A stretch of 64,000 nucleotides of DNA from Smallanthus sonchifolius (lineage: Eukaryota > Streptophyta > Magnoliopsida > Asterales > Asteraceae), in the NCBI GenBank assembly GCA_023525975.1, contig CM042040.1:49507486-49571485 (forward strand), read 5' to 3'. The notes beneath the pieces are model-generated. The model had not been told where the DNA came from. It searched no databases and was given only the letters and a program-made list of their open reading frames with translations. A program made the position numbers and the translations under genes. The number at the start of each line of letters is the position of its first letter. The stretch's first letter is position 1. Shown here piece by piece: positions 12,700 to 23,488 of this stretch.

Positions 12700-13754
12700 T
12701 GTAACATTTCTGATTTTATTAGTTCTTTTATCCAATATAACACATTTCAAATCCGATCTAGTGCAACGTTTTAAATTCATTCGAGCAAACAACTAAACCC
12801 TAGTTATCAATACGAATTCACAAAGTTCGATTCACCTTTGTTCTAGAATCCCTATATATATATATAAATATTTAGACATATACATGTATATATACATTGA
12901 TACATCACACAAATACATACACATATACAAACACACAATTGACAAGTGATTCGACTCAATGTTTTAAACCCTAACACTTTGGATTGAACCTTAAAGTCAC
13001 AAATTTGGCCCAAGACCAACACAAAAATTGCCTGTTTGACTTTTAAAAGTCAAATAGGGCCGAATCCTCAAAATCAAAGTCCCAATGTCGACCCAAGCGA
13101 TTCGAATGGGTTTCCATCTCGGGTGCAATCAATAAACGACCCAATCTCGACCCAAACATCAAGTCAATTCGACCGATTACGCGGCCAATTCAAATTCAAA
13201 AGAGTCTGACTTCGCATAGTCAAACTCGTGTCAATATCTAATCAATTCATGTAATAGACGCGTAATCAATCCCAGAAATCACGCACCAGTCAATCTTGAG
13301 TGTACCTGGACCTGTATCAAGACCCAATTCACTCCCGATTCGGTGAATTAACGCGTAAACGGTTATCCGCGACTAATTAGGTTAAATCAAAATCAAATCG
13401 GCCATTACGAGCGAAATTAAACGGATTTAATCTCCCTCTCACTCGCGTATACCTTCACACAAACTCTCCCAACCTTTGATCAATCCGCATTTCACCTCTA
13501 GACGCATGTCGATCACCAAGATCAGTCGAGGAAATCGTATAGCCGTCTGCACTCGTTGCCCAACCTCCAAGAGTAAGTTTTAGATCGTTAGAATCGTAAT
13601 CGAGTCCTGATCATTAGCCTCTTATCAATTCGTGTTCATATTACGCATCGAATTCAATTGCGACTTGAGTTCATGTCGTGTTCTTGCGTTTCTGATTTAG
13701 GGATTTGATGAATTTACATTTCGTATTTAAATTATGTTGTTTCAGTTAAAATCA

Positions 13755-13830
13755 GCGAGCCACCCGGTCTGACTGGTTAAGACCATGCACCATCGGACCC
13801 GGTGGTGTGGGTTCGAAACCCACGGCCCGC
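13755..13830 (+). pseudogene. tRNA-like sequence 1 in gypsy A LTR
   Basis: A 76-nt segment with tRNA-like folding potential. The acceptor arms GCGAGCC/GGCCCGC pair at 6 of 7 positions. The D-arm GGTCT/AGACC (13766-13770/13780-13784) is perfect. The T-arm GTGGG-TTCGAAA-CCCAC (13807-13823) is perfect with the canonical TTC loop. The B-box-like GGTTCGAAACC is at 13810-13820. The anticodon arm is not canonical, so this is a tRNA relic or mimic, not a gene for a usable tRNA. Confidence 0.65.
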
Positions 13831-13929
13831 GACCGGCCTGTTTACTTTTTACGCACCATTTAAGAACCAAACCCAGTCCCAACTCAGATTCTTGTTAAAT
13901 CAATTTAGAACCAATGAAATTACAGAACT

Positions 13930-14000
13930 CGACTCCTGGTCCAGTGGTTTATTCGTCTGGCCCACACATCACAGACCCGGGTTCGAGTCCCTGTGGCCTG
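13930..14000 (+). pseudogene. tRNA-like sequence 2 (tRNA-Glu-like) in gypsy A LTR
   Basis: The A-box-like TGGTCCAGTGG (13937-13947) and a perfect B-box match GGTTCGAGTCC (13980-13990) lie at tRNA spacing. GTCCAGTGGTT, TCTGGC and GACCCGGGTTCGA match the pattern I know for plant tRNA-Glu. Acceptor pairing is poor. It is probably a degenerate tRNA-derived internal promoter; pol III activity is untested. Confidence 0.65.
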
Positions 14001-15528
14001 TTTAATTTTTAAAAACCCGTATTAAAGCTCCAAAAATTTTATAAAAATTATTTCATAAAATCTCCCAATATTTTGAACAGAATTCAACCAGATTTACAAT
14101 TTTTGCATAAAATCTCTATTTTTATAAATTTAATTCTCAATTTCTCAATTTAAATTATATTATTGTTTTGAATGATTTATCCATTTAATGTATAAATTTG
14201 GTGACAAAATTTTATAAATACTTTTACAAGGTTTTTATAAATTCAAGTTATATATTTAAAAACAAATAAGACTATACCTAAATATAAATATGCTTAAATA
14301 ATACATTTAAATTTTTAACTAAATTCATTTTAGCATATCTATTTCAAAGGATAAATACAAATAAATTTATTTATCATTTAAATAAATTACATTTACAAAT
14401 GCAGTTAGAGTTTAGATTATATCTAGGATTTAATTTATGAACCAATGGTATTTACATATCTTCATAAATAAATAAATAAAGTAAAATTATTTATTTAATT
14501 TATATTTAAATAAATATAATTTTCACACTATTTTCTCACTAAATAAATAGATAATAATTATTTAATTTATTTAGTTACTCAAACCGAAACCCTAATTATT
14601 CTAAGACTATTCATTTCAATTTCTCATTTTATAAAACACCATTTTTAAGTACAAACCACTAACACCTACCACTCCAACCCTTCGTACACATATCTATTTC
14701 AATCATAGGCTTGGGCAAAGACTATTGTACACATTATTAATTTAGATCCATATACTTTACACACTAGGTTAACGTGGTGAGTTACAAGGATCACTTTGCT
14801 ACCTAGTCTCTCATGCTAGCTAAACCTTGATTCAAGTGAGTATTACATAGCCCCTTTTACTCTTTTACACTTTTTGGGATGAAACATGAACTCTATACAC
14901 ACAATTGCTTACTTTTACACAAACTACATAAACACAAATCCTCTTTACATTCATGTATGCAAAATTTGAGCTTTATGTTTAAGTGCTAGGTGTGTTAACT
15001 GTTTGTGTGCAATTTATATGCAATCATTAACTATTTAAGCCAACGGTTAACAATGATAGATCTATTGAGTCTGACAAACCCACCCAGATTGGGGTGATTG
15101 TTACCAACAACACAATTTGCATGCTAGTTATAAAGGTTTGATTGTACTTTGGTTACACAATAGTTGCTCTCCATAAATGCCTTATTTTATCATGTTATGT
15201 AAGGATTTGATTATTCACATCTATAAACTATCTATGTATAAACCTGTGTATGCTCACCAACTTTTTAGTTGACTTTATTTTATTCATGTTTCATGTGCTA
15301 ATGTGTGAGTTTGATCAAGACATGATACACTTAAGTTTGGGCTTAGTTAAATTTAAACAAAGAATATTATGTATTTCATTTACGTACTTGTTTGAATTTG
15401 ATTGTGTTTGATTTGTTTGAAATGAAATTTAGATGATTAATATATGGCAATCTAGTCAACCTTGTGCTCATGAACAGTCTGCATGTCCCACCCCGACGTA
15501 TTTCGCCGTCGGTTGGGGTGTGACAGAT

Positions 15529-15540
15529 TGGTATCAGAGC
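15529..15540 (+). other. Gypsy A primer-binding site (tRNA-iMet)
   Basis: TGGTATCAGAGC, complementary to the 3' end of initiator tRNA-Met, lies 3 nt after the LTR end. Confidence 0.95.
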
Positions 15541-16220
15541 CATGATTATAGGGAACTAGGTTATTAGACACCCTTGTCCTAGACTATAACTTTAGGACAC
15601 CTACTTATGCCATGCTTTATGATTATGTGATATGTGCTACATGCTATATGTTACATGCTTACTATGTTAATTATTATTTCATTTTGATGCCTTATTTGTT
15701 AAAATTCATGACTTATTACACTATACTTAAATAATAAATTAAATAAACAATATCCCTACCCATACCCTAAGCCTCATAACCTTCTTACCTACTTCTCTGT
15801 CATCATCATCATAGCATGTGGAAACTTCATGGATCTAAATCTATAAAATTTATTTATTTCCTCGTTAAGGTTTTAAACTTTGTTAATTATTAGAGGACAC
15901 GTGCAATCTGGAAAGGTGACACCTGTATTCTGGGTTTTCTGTCTAGGAAAGCATTTCGTATAAATCCCAATCAACCGAGGGACCCGTATGCTTTCCTGGG
16001 AATTCCCGGGACTAGTGTTTACAATAGGCTAAAGCATGTCTCCTTGAAAGTTATATGAGTTTAATTAACCTTAATGTGTCATAGTATTCAAGTGATTATG
16101 TCACTATTTGAGTATAATCCAAACTATGATTAACTATTTTATTTATTATCTTACCCTCTTTAAATTCAATCAAATTTCATAAGTTCTTACATCTTTTCTT
16201 GTCTTGTGCAAATCTGTAGA
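15541..16220 (+). other. Gypsy A leader
   Basis: Non-coding leader before gag. The stretch at about 15892-16055 (GAGGACACGTGCAATCTGG and onward) is strongly conserved in inverted orientation in element B (about 30630-30785), more so than neighbouring leader sequence. It may be a packaging or translation signal; no gene is seen. Confidence 0.7.
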
Positions 16221-17958
16221 ATGCCTCCCCGTCGTGCTACCGTGACCAACGACAGCACCGACATTGCTGCTATCCTTGCACAACTTGTAACTCAACTCAC
16301 CCAAGCTAATGGAGCCATTAATGGTACCCATGGAACTAATGGTGGTGGTGGTGCCAACCCACCACAGTGCACCTTCAAGCACTTCAATTTGTGTAATCCT
16401 CTTATGTTCTATGGTACCGAGGGAGCCACAGGACTCCTTCAATGGTTTGAAAGTATTGAGGGCGCCTTCCTTAATAGTGACTGCCCTGATAACCTTCGTG
16501 TTCGTCATGCCACCAGTGTCTTTCAAAAATGGGCGCTCACGTGGTGGAATGGGGAAAGAATAACTAGAGGCATGGAGGCAGCAATGGCCTTACCATGGGA
16601 TGAGGTTAAGAGACTAATGACCAAAGATTTCTGTCCTCGGAATGAGGTGAAGAAGCTGGAAGCTGAGTTTTGGGATCTTGCCCAAGAAAGTGGTGAGAGT
16701 CTGGCCTATCCAACTCGGTTCCATGAGTTGAGTCTCCTTGTGCCCCATATGGTCACACCTTTATCCCGCTGCATTGAGAAGTACATTGGTGGATTGCCTA
16801 GGTAGATTCAGGATACTGTCTTAGGGAGAAATCCCGCAACACTCGAAGATGCTATCCGATTATCTGCTACTTTGACCGACAACCATGTGAAAGCAGGGAC
16901 CCTGACTAGAAAAGGCACCAAGAAAGTTACCGACATCGCAACCCCTCCTTCACACAACAAAGAAGCTAAAACTGAACCCTACCACAATAATAAGAAAAGA
17001 AAGGCTAAGAATTATGTTGTGGTCACTCCTGCTATCCCTATTAACCAAGTTGCTTCCATGGCTCAAGCACCAGTTAAGAAGCCATATGTTGGGATCTACC
17101 CACTCTGTGCCACATGCAATTATCACCACCTCCAAAACATTCCCTGCCACCTTTGCACCCACTGTGGGAAATATGGCCATACGGTCAATGTTTGTAGAGC
17201 CAAGGCACTTGCAGTTCAAGTCAACCTACCAACCCGAACCAACCAGCAAGTGGCTAATCAAGGTGTTCCCGCTATTGCAAACGGGCGTGCTTGTTATGAA
17301 TGTGGCAACCCAAATCATTTCCGTGACCAGTGCCCAAAGTTCATCAATGCTAAACAAGGCGGAGCTCGTGGGCGTGCTTTCAACATAAACGCCAATGAAG
17401 CTCAGGCCAACAATGATGTGGTCAACGGTACGTTCCTTGTTAATAGTCAATATGCCTCCATTTTATTTGATACCGGTGCAGATAAAAGTTTTCTGTCACT
17501 TAACTTTGAACCCTTACTTGCAAAAACGCGATCCAAATTAGAGAAAACCTTCACCGTCGAAGTAGCAAATGGTGACTCTCTTACCATTGACTTAGTTATC
17601 CATGACTGCTCTCTAGAACTTAATGATCATACATTTCCAATCAACCTCGTACCAATGCCACTAGGGAGTTTTGATATCATCATAGGCATGGATTGGCTGT
17701 CGAATCACCATGCCGAAGTCATCTGTTTTGAGAAGTGCATCCGAATACCCCTTCCTTCAGGAGAAACGTTAAGAGTCTTTGGTGAAAAACCTTGCAAAGG
17801 ACTCAAGTTAATGTCATGCACTACCACCAAAAAGTACTTACGACAGAAGTACGTAGCCTTTTTAGCCCATATTGTTCAAAAGGATGTCAAAGAGAAGAGT
17901 ATTCAAGACATCCCCATCATCCGGAACTTTCCCGGAGTATTCCCCGATGACCTATCCT
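16221..17958 (+). pseudogene. Gypsy A gag-protease, truncated
   Basis: Starts MPPRR at 16221. The gag core (FKHFNLCNP, LTWWNGE, KKLEAEFWDLAQ, LVPHMVTP) is followed by an in-frame TAG at 16803-16805. Two CCHC knuckles follow (CTHCGKYGHTVNVC, CYECGNPNHFRDQC), then protease with FDTGADKSF and the GMDWL region. The coding sequence ends near FPDDL, where it fuses to LTR sequence at 17959 and hits a stop at 17997. Unlike in element B, the knuckle region keeps one frame into protease. The start is preferred because element B has the same MPPRR start. Confidence 0.9.
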
Positions 17959-18956
17959 ATCTAGTGCAACGTTTTAAATTCATTCGAGCAAACAACTAAA
18001 CCCTAGTTATCAATACGAATTCACAAAGTTCGATTCACCTTTGTTCTAGAATCCCTATATATATATAAATATTTAGACATATACATGTATATATACATTG
18101 ATACATCACACAAATACATACACATATACAAACACACAATTGACAAGTGATTCAACTCAATGTTTTAAACCCTAACACTTTGGATTGAACCTTAAAGTCA
18201 CAAATTTGGCCCAAGACCAACACAAAAATCGCCTGTTTGACTTTTAAAAGTCAAACAGGGCCGAATCCTCAAAATCAAAGTCCCAATGTCGAACCCAAGC
18301 GATTCGAATGGGTTTCCATCTCGGGTGCAATCAGTAAACGACCCAATCTCGGCCCAAACATCAAGTCAATTCGACCGATTACGCGGCCAATTCAAATTCA
18401 AAAGAGTCTGACTTCGCATAGTCAAACCCGTGTCAATATCTAATCAATTCGTGTAATAGACGCGTAATCAATCCCAGAAATCATGCACCAGTCAATCTTG
18501 AGTGTAGCTGGACCTGTATCAAGACCCAATTCACTCCCGATTCGATGAATTAACGCGTAAACGGTTATCCGCGGCTAATTAGGTTAAATCAAAATCAAAT
18601 CGGCCATTACGAGCGAAATTAAACGGATTTAATCTCTCTCTCACTCGCGTATACCTTCACACAAACTCTCCCAACCTTTGATCAATCCGCATTTCACCTC
18701 TAGACGCATGTCGATCACCAAGATCAGTCGAGGAAATCGTATAGCCGTCTGCACTCGTTGCCCAACCTCCAAGTGTAAGTTTTAGATCGTTAGAATCGTA
18801 ATCGATTCCTGATCATTAGCCCCTTATCAATTCGCGTTCATATTACGCATCGAATTCAATTGCGACTTGAGTTCATGTCGTGTTCTTGCGTTTCTGATTT
18901 AGGGATTTGATGAATTTACATTTCGTATTTAAATTATGTTGTTTCAGTTATAATCA

Positions 18957-19032
18957 GCGAGCCACCCGGTCTGACTGGTTAAGACCATGCACCATCGGAC
19001 CCGGTGGTGTGGGTTCGAAACCCACGGCCCGC
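18957..19032 (+). pseudogene. tRNA-like sequence 1, 3' LTR copy
   Basis: Same 76-nt segment as 13755-13830, with the acceptor, D-arm and T-arm pairings retained. Confidence 0.6.
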
Positions 19033-19131
19033 GACCGGCCTGTTTACTTTTTGCGCACCATTTAAGAACCAAACCCAGTCCCAACTCAGATTCTTGTTAA
19101 ATCAATTTAGAACCAATGAAATTACAGAACT

Positions 19132-19202
19132 CGCCTCCTGGTCCAGTGGTTTATTCGTCTGGCCCACACATCACAGACCCGGGTTCGAGTCCCTGTGGCC
19201 TG
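19132..19202 (+). pseudogene. tRNA-like sequence 2, 3' LTR copy
   Basis: Same as 13930-14000. A-box-like and B-box sequences are unchanged; one substitution lies in the 5' arm. Confidence 0.6.
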
Positions 19203-20734
19203 TTTAATTTTTAAAAACCCGTATTAAAGCTCCAAAAATTTTATAAAAATTATTTTATACAATCTCACAATATTTTGAACAGAATTCAACCAGATTTACA
19301 ATTTTTGCATAAAATCTCTAATTTTATAAATTTAATTCTCAATTTCTCAATTTAAATTATATTATTGTTTTGAATGATTTATCCATTTAATGTATAAATT
19401 TGGTGACAAAATTTTATAAATACTTTTACAAGGTTTTTATAAATTCAAGTTATATATTTAAAAACAAATAAGACTATACCTAAATATAAATATGCTTAAA
19501 TAATACATTTAAATTTTTAACTAAATCCATTTTAGCATATCTATTTCAAAGGGTAAATACAAATAAATTTATTTATCATTTAAATAAATTAAATTTATAA
19601 ATGCACTTAGAGTTTAGATTATATCTAAGCTTTAACTTATGAACCAATGCTATTTACATATCTTCATAAACAAATAAATAAAGTAAAATTATTTATTTAA
19701 TTTATATTTAAATAAATATATTTTTCACACTATTTTTCTCACTAAATAAATAGATAATAATTATTTAATTTATTTAGTTACTCAAACCCTAACCATAATT
19801 ATTCTAAGACTATTCATTTCAATTTCTCATTTTATAAAACACCCTTTTTTAAGTACAAACCACTAACACCTACAACTCCAACCTTTCATACACATATCTA
19901 TTTCAATCATAGGCTTGGGCATAGACTATTGCACACATTATTAATTTAGATCCATATACTTTACACACTAGGTTAACGTGGTGAGTTACAAGGATCACTT
20001 TGCTACCTAGTCTCTCGTGTTAGCTACACCTTGATTCAAGTGTGTATTACATAGCCCCTTTTACTCTTTTACACTTTTTGGGGTGAAACATGAACTCTAT
20101 ACACACAATTGCTTACATTTACATAAACTACACAAACATAAATCCTCTTTACATTCATGTGTGCAAAATTTGAGCTTTATGTTTGAGTGCTAGGTGTGTT
20201 AACTGTTTGTGTGCAATTTATGTGCAATCATTAACTATTTAAGCCGACGGTTAACAATGATAGATCTATTGAGTCTGACAAACCCATCCAGATTGGGGTG
20301 ATTGTTACTGACAACACAATTTGCATGCTAGTTACAAAGGTTTGATTGTACTTTGGTTACACAATAGTTGCTCTCCATAAATGCCTTATTTTATCATGTT
20401 ATGTAAGGATTTGATTATTCACATCTATACACTATCTATGTATAAACCTGTGTATGCTCACCAACTTTTTAGTTGACTTTATTTTATTCATGTTTTAGGT
20501 GCTAATGTGTGAGTTTGATCAAGACATGATACACTTAAGTTTGGCCTTAGTTAAATTTAAACAAAGAATATTATGTATTTCATTTACGTACTTGTTTGAA
20601 TTTGGTTGTGTTTGATTTGTTTGAAATGAAATTTGGATGATTAATATATGGCAATCTAGTTAACCTTGTGCTCATGAACAGTCTACATTTCCCACCCCGA
20701 CGTATTCCGCCGTCGGTTGGGGTGTGACACATGT

Positions 20735-20818
20735 CAAACCTTACATCTCAAGAACTACTGAAGGACCAGCTGCTTAGTGGATAGCTAAAGACAGTAATGC
20801 AACAACTTAGGGGGAGAT
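20735..20818 (+). pseudogene. Cop1 third-ORF end and polypurine tract
   Basis: Reading resumes in frame across the gypsy A duplication (codon split 12699/20735) and ends at TAG 20782-20784. The purine-rich TTAGGGGGAGAT (20807-20818) directly precedes the LTR, as expected of a copia polypurine tract. Confidence 0.85.
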
Positions 20819-21311
20819 TGTAGAGACTGTTAGGACATAGTTTGTAATGACAAAAGCTTTGTAATAGTTTAGATCTAACGTCTTTATGTTTTTGTATGTA
20901 ATGTTCTAAGTGTTTATATAAGTTATGCTAGAGGCGAACTTGTCAAGTTCGCCTAGTCTAATAGAGGCAAACTTGTTAAGTTCGCTTAGTCTATCTGAGG
21001 CGAACTTGTTAAGTTTGCTTAGTCTGTTAGAGGCGAACTTGTTAAGTTCGCCTAATACAAATCAGATGTCTATATATAGAGGTTACAGAGTCAGTTTGAA
21101 AAAAATCAAAGATGTAGAACAGAAGTGATCTAATTGTCTGATTGAGTCTGTAAACTCTATGATTGTTGGAATACAAGCTTGAATGTTATTTACGTGATTG
21201 TTTCTATTGTCTTTTGTGTATACAATTGTTGATTCGGTTGGATTCCGCACTCCGCGTTAACAATACGTCTTATCACGAGAACGATCCGTAGAAGAGCCAT
21301 GTGGATCTACA
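20819..21311 (+). repeat. Copia LTR shared by Cop1 and Cop2 (493 bp)
   Basis: Perfect terminal repeats TGTAGA and TCTACA. It is preceded by the Cop1 polypurine tract and followed by a primer-binding site and the Cop2 leader, so it is both a 3' and a 5' LTR. A TATATA box lies at 20915-20920. Four 33-bp units with the GCGAACTT hairpin (20933-21058) lie just downstream, so they should be transcribed. Confidence 0.92.
20933..21058. repeat. 33-bp array of GCGAACTT hairpins in copia LTR
   Basis: Four units. The best carry GCGAACTTGTTAAGTTCGC, 8-bp perfect arms around a GTT centre. The same motif recurs in Cop2 at 21620-21830, 34575-34695, 40145-40370 and 40697-40785. Confidence 0.9.
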
Positions 21312-21313
21312 AG

Positions 21314-21325
21314 TGGTATCAGAGC
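21314..21325 (+). other. Cop2 primer-binding site (tRNA-iMet)
   Basis: TGGTATCAGAGC, 2 nt after the LTR end at 21311. Confidence 0.95.
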
Positions 21326-21861
21326 TTTTGCTCGTGATTCTTGGTGATTTTAGACGGTTTTGTATGTAAATTGTCAAGAAATTCATCATCTTTGAAATTT
21401 TCATTTGCATGCAGTTTTCAAGCTTATTTTGCTTCTGATTTGGTATTTTTGAAGTGGATTTTGAAGAAATTGATCCGATAGAAAGGTTCTAATTGAGAAA
21501 ATACACAATCCTACGGTTTAATTTGGTCTAATTCCTTCAAATCAGTGAATTATGAAGATTTTTGGTGAAATTGGGTTCGTGTTTTTGGGTTGAAGTTGTT
21601 CTTGATTTTTGATTCTGCTAAAGCAAGCGAACTTGCTGAATTGGTCTGCAGGCGAACTTAGCAGGCGAACTTGTCAAGTTCGCTTCTCTCAATTTAGGCG
21701 AACTTAATTTTTAGGCGAACTTAATCAGATTTCTGGATTCTGGTTTAAGCGAACTTATTAAGTTCGCTTCATATTAAATTCGCTTGGGTGTATCTGGAGC
21801 GAACTTACTATCTTCGCCTAAGGGTAGTGTGTGTTCAACACTTGGAAAATTTTTTTGGAAA
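21326..21861 (+). other. Cop2 leader with GCGAACTT repeats
   Basis: Non-coding leader to the gag ATG at 21862. From about 21620 to 21830 it carries repeated GCGAACTT half-sites and inverted pairs, as in the LTR. Confidence 0.8.
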
Positions 21862-23488
21862 ATGGCAAATATGGTTCAAGTAACTAATATGTTCAATTAT
21901 GATAATGAGATTGGTACATCTCAGAAACTGCCAAAGTTGTTAAATCTTGCTGATTATTCTAATTGGAAAGATCGGTTTGATCAGTTCGTATCCTTTACCG
22001 ATACCAGTCTATGGATTCCAATCTTAGAAGGTTATACGCATCCGACTTACTCGTGGATGGCAAAGGATGATGTTCCAAAGCCGGTGTCTGCGTTGACCAC
22101 AGAAGAAAAGTTGTTGTTTGATCGGGAAAAGAAAGCGATGGCGAGTATTTCGATGTCTCTTCCGAAGGAAATATATCACAGTTTTAAACAATTCAAGTCT
22201 TCTCAACAACTGTGGGAAGCATTACAGAAAAGATGTGAAGGTAGTTTGGATGTAAAGAAGAGTAGAAAAGAGCTACTGAAGAAGCAATTCTTGGTTTTCA
22301 ATCACTTTCAAAATGAATCCTTGGGTGATCTTGCTACAAGATTCTATCATCTGCTGAGTGAATTGTCAAGTGCTTCTGTGGTGTATGAGACTGAAGAGAT
22401 TAATGATAAGTTCTTGGAGGCATTACCATCTATGTTTGATGTGTATACAGTTTTAATAAAAGAGAATGTCAAGTATAAATCAATGTCTTTGGAAGAGGTT
22501 CTTGGAAAGATTCAATCCCATGATATGAATATGAAGAAGAAGGAGACTAATATGGAACATATACAAGATCCTTCAATGTATTTTGCCAAGACTTCTGGTA
22601 AAACTGGTACAGGGGTTGCATTTTTTTCTGGTGATGCTCAAGATACTTCTAATGATCAGTGTTCTGGAGTTCCTCTTCATTCTGGTCATTCTAGTCATTC
22701 TGGTTTCTCTGCAACTACAGCGTCTTCATCGTCCGAAACTCACAATATGAATCAAAAGGTTGCTGATGATTATTTGGCTATGTTTTCCTCATTCATGGCG
22801 TCGTATGATAATTTTATTGGAGGGAAAATTCATGATCCTGATGTTATTGAAGAAGATTTCAGACAGATTGATCCTGTTGATCTGCAAGAAATGAACATCC
22901 AATGGAATATGGCTATGTTGATGCGTCAAGCAAAGGATTTCTTGAAAAAGACTGGCAGAAAGTATATTGGCTCTAACAGTCGATCACGCATGGGATTTGA
23001 TAAAACCAAAGTGCGTTGCTATAACTGTCAAGAGTATGGTCACTTTGCTAAAGAGTGTGTGAAGCAAAAGGTTGAATTTGATTCTCAGAAGAAGCAGAAT
23101 AATTTTAAGAATAATCGTAATCAGTCATATGGTTCATCTGGAAATTCGAATCATGCATCTGCATCATCGGCGTTGGTTGCTCAGAACGATGAAAATTATG
23201 ACTGGGGTATTCATCTGGAAGATTTGGTGGGTACGGTAAGTCAAGAATTTGTAGCAGAGATTCATTCTGAAAATTCTGAAGAGTCGACTGATGATGATAG
23301 TTCGAGTGATGGTGAAAGTGTGCCGAGCGTTGATGAAGAGATAGAAAAAGTGCAGAATATTGATTCTGATATTGCATCAGGTGTTGCTGAAGATGATATC
23401 GTTCTAACACAAAATGCTTCAGATGGTGCTGATTCAGAGAGTATTCCCATTGCCAAAGTTTTCATGGCAGACATGTCTGATCCGTCAA
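21862..23488 (+). pseudogene. Cop2 gag, N-terminal part
   Basis: Starts MANMVQVTNMF; the upstream in-frame ATG at 21784 lies in the repeat leader and is less likely. Features of copia gag include the N-terminal LNLADYSNWKDRF, the UBN2-like core (LWEALQKRCEG, RFYHLLSEL, KFLEALP, YKSMSLEEVLGKIQSHD), a CCHC knuckle (CYNCQEYGHFAKEC) and an acidic C-terminal stretch. It is open to the gypsy B insertion at 23489 and continues in frame at 33581. The protein packages element RNA in virus-like particles. Confidence 0.9.

Larger units (their letters stand above)
12700..15525 (+). repeat. Gypsy A 5' LTR (2,826 bp)
   Basis: TGTAACATTT start, GTGTGACA end, followed by a tRNA-Met primer-binding site. It contains two tRNA-like stretches (13755-13830, 13930-14000), an AT-rich block (about 14030-14650), a splice donor CAA/GTGAGT (GT at 14836), and an acceptor region near 15292 whose AG is mutated in this copy (CATGTTTCAT). 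A GC-rich inverted repeat sits at the 3' end (about 15489-15520). It differs from the 3' LTR by scattered substitutions and small indels. Confidence 0.95.
12700..20729 (+). mobile_element. Ty3/gypsy element A, internally deleted, TSD CATGT
   Basis: It is flanked by CATGT at 12695-12699 and 20730-20734. The 5' LTR is 12700-15525, the internal region 15526-17958 and the 3' LTR 17959-20729. RT, RNase H and integrase are missing: the protease reading stops at the start of the RT linker and joins directly to the LTR 56 bp inside its normal start. The element is therefore non-autonomous. It is a relative of element B, sharing gag, leader and LTR features. Confidence 0.95.
17959..20729 (+). repeat. 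Gypsy A 3' LTR, first 56 bp missing
   Basis: Colinear with 12756-15525. It carries the two tRNA-like segments at 18957-19032 and 19132-19202, a donor GT at 20040 (CAA/GTGTGT) and a TTTTAG/G acceptor ending at 20498. It ends GGTGTGACA and is followed by the CATGT duplication. Confidence 0.95.
7072..21311 (+). mobile_element. Ty1/copia element Cop1 (SIRE/Maximus-like), interrupted
   Basis: The 3' half of a long copia element: RT-RNase H (7072-8394), a spacer with repeats, a third ORF (9888-12699 continuing at 20735-20784), a polypurine tract and an LTR (20819-21311). Gypsy A (12700-20729) is inserted within it, and G1 occupies its pol gene on the left. A large extra ORF downstream of pol, holding a conserved N-terminal domain plus a coiled coil, is the layout of the SIRE/Maximus lineage; the lineage name is an inference from that layout. 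Confidence 0.85.

Noticed and set aside
13802..14005. Short open frame present in both A LTRs
   Set aside because: Overlaps the tRNA-like segments; LTR duplication explains the repeat occurrence.
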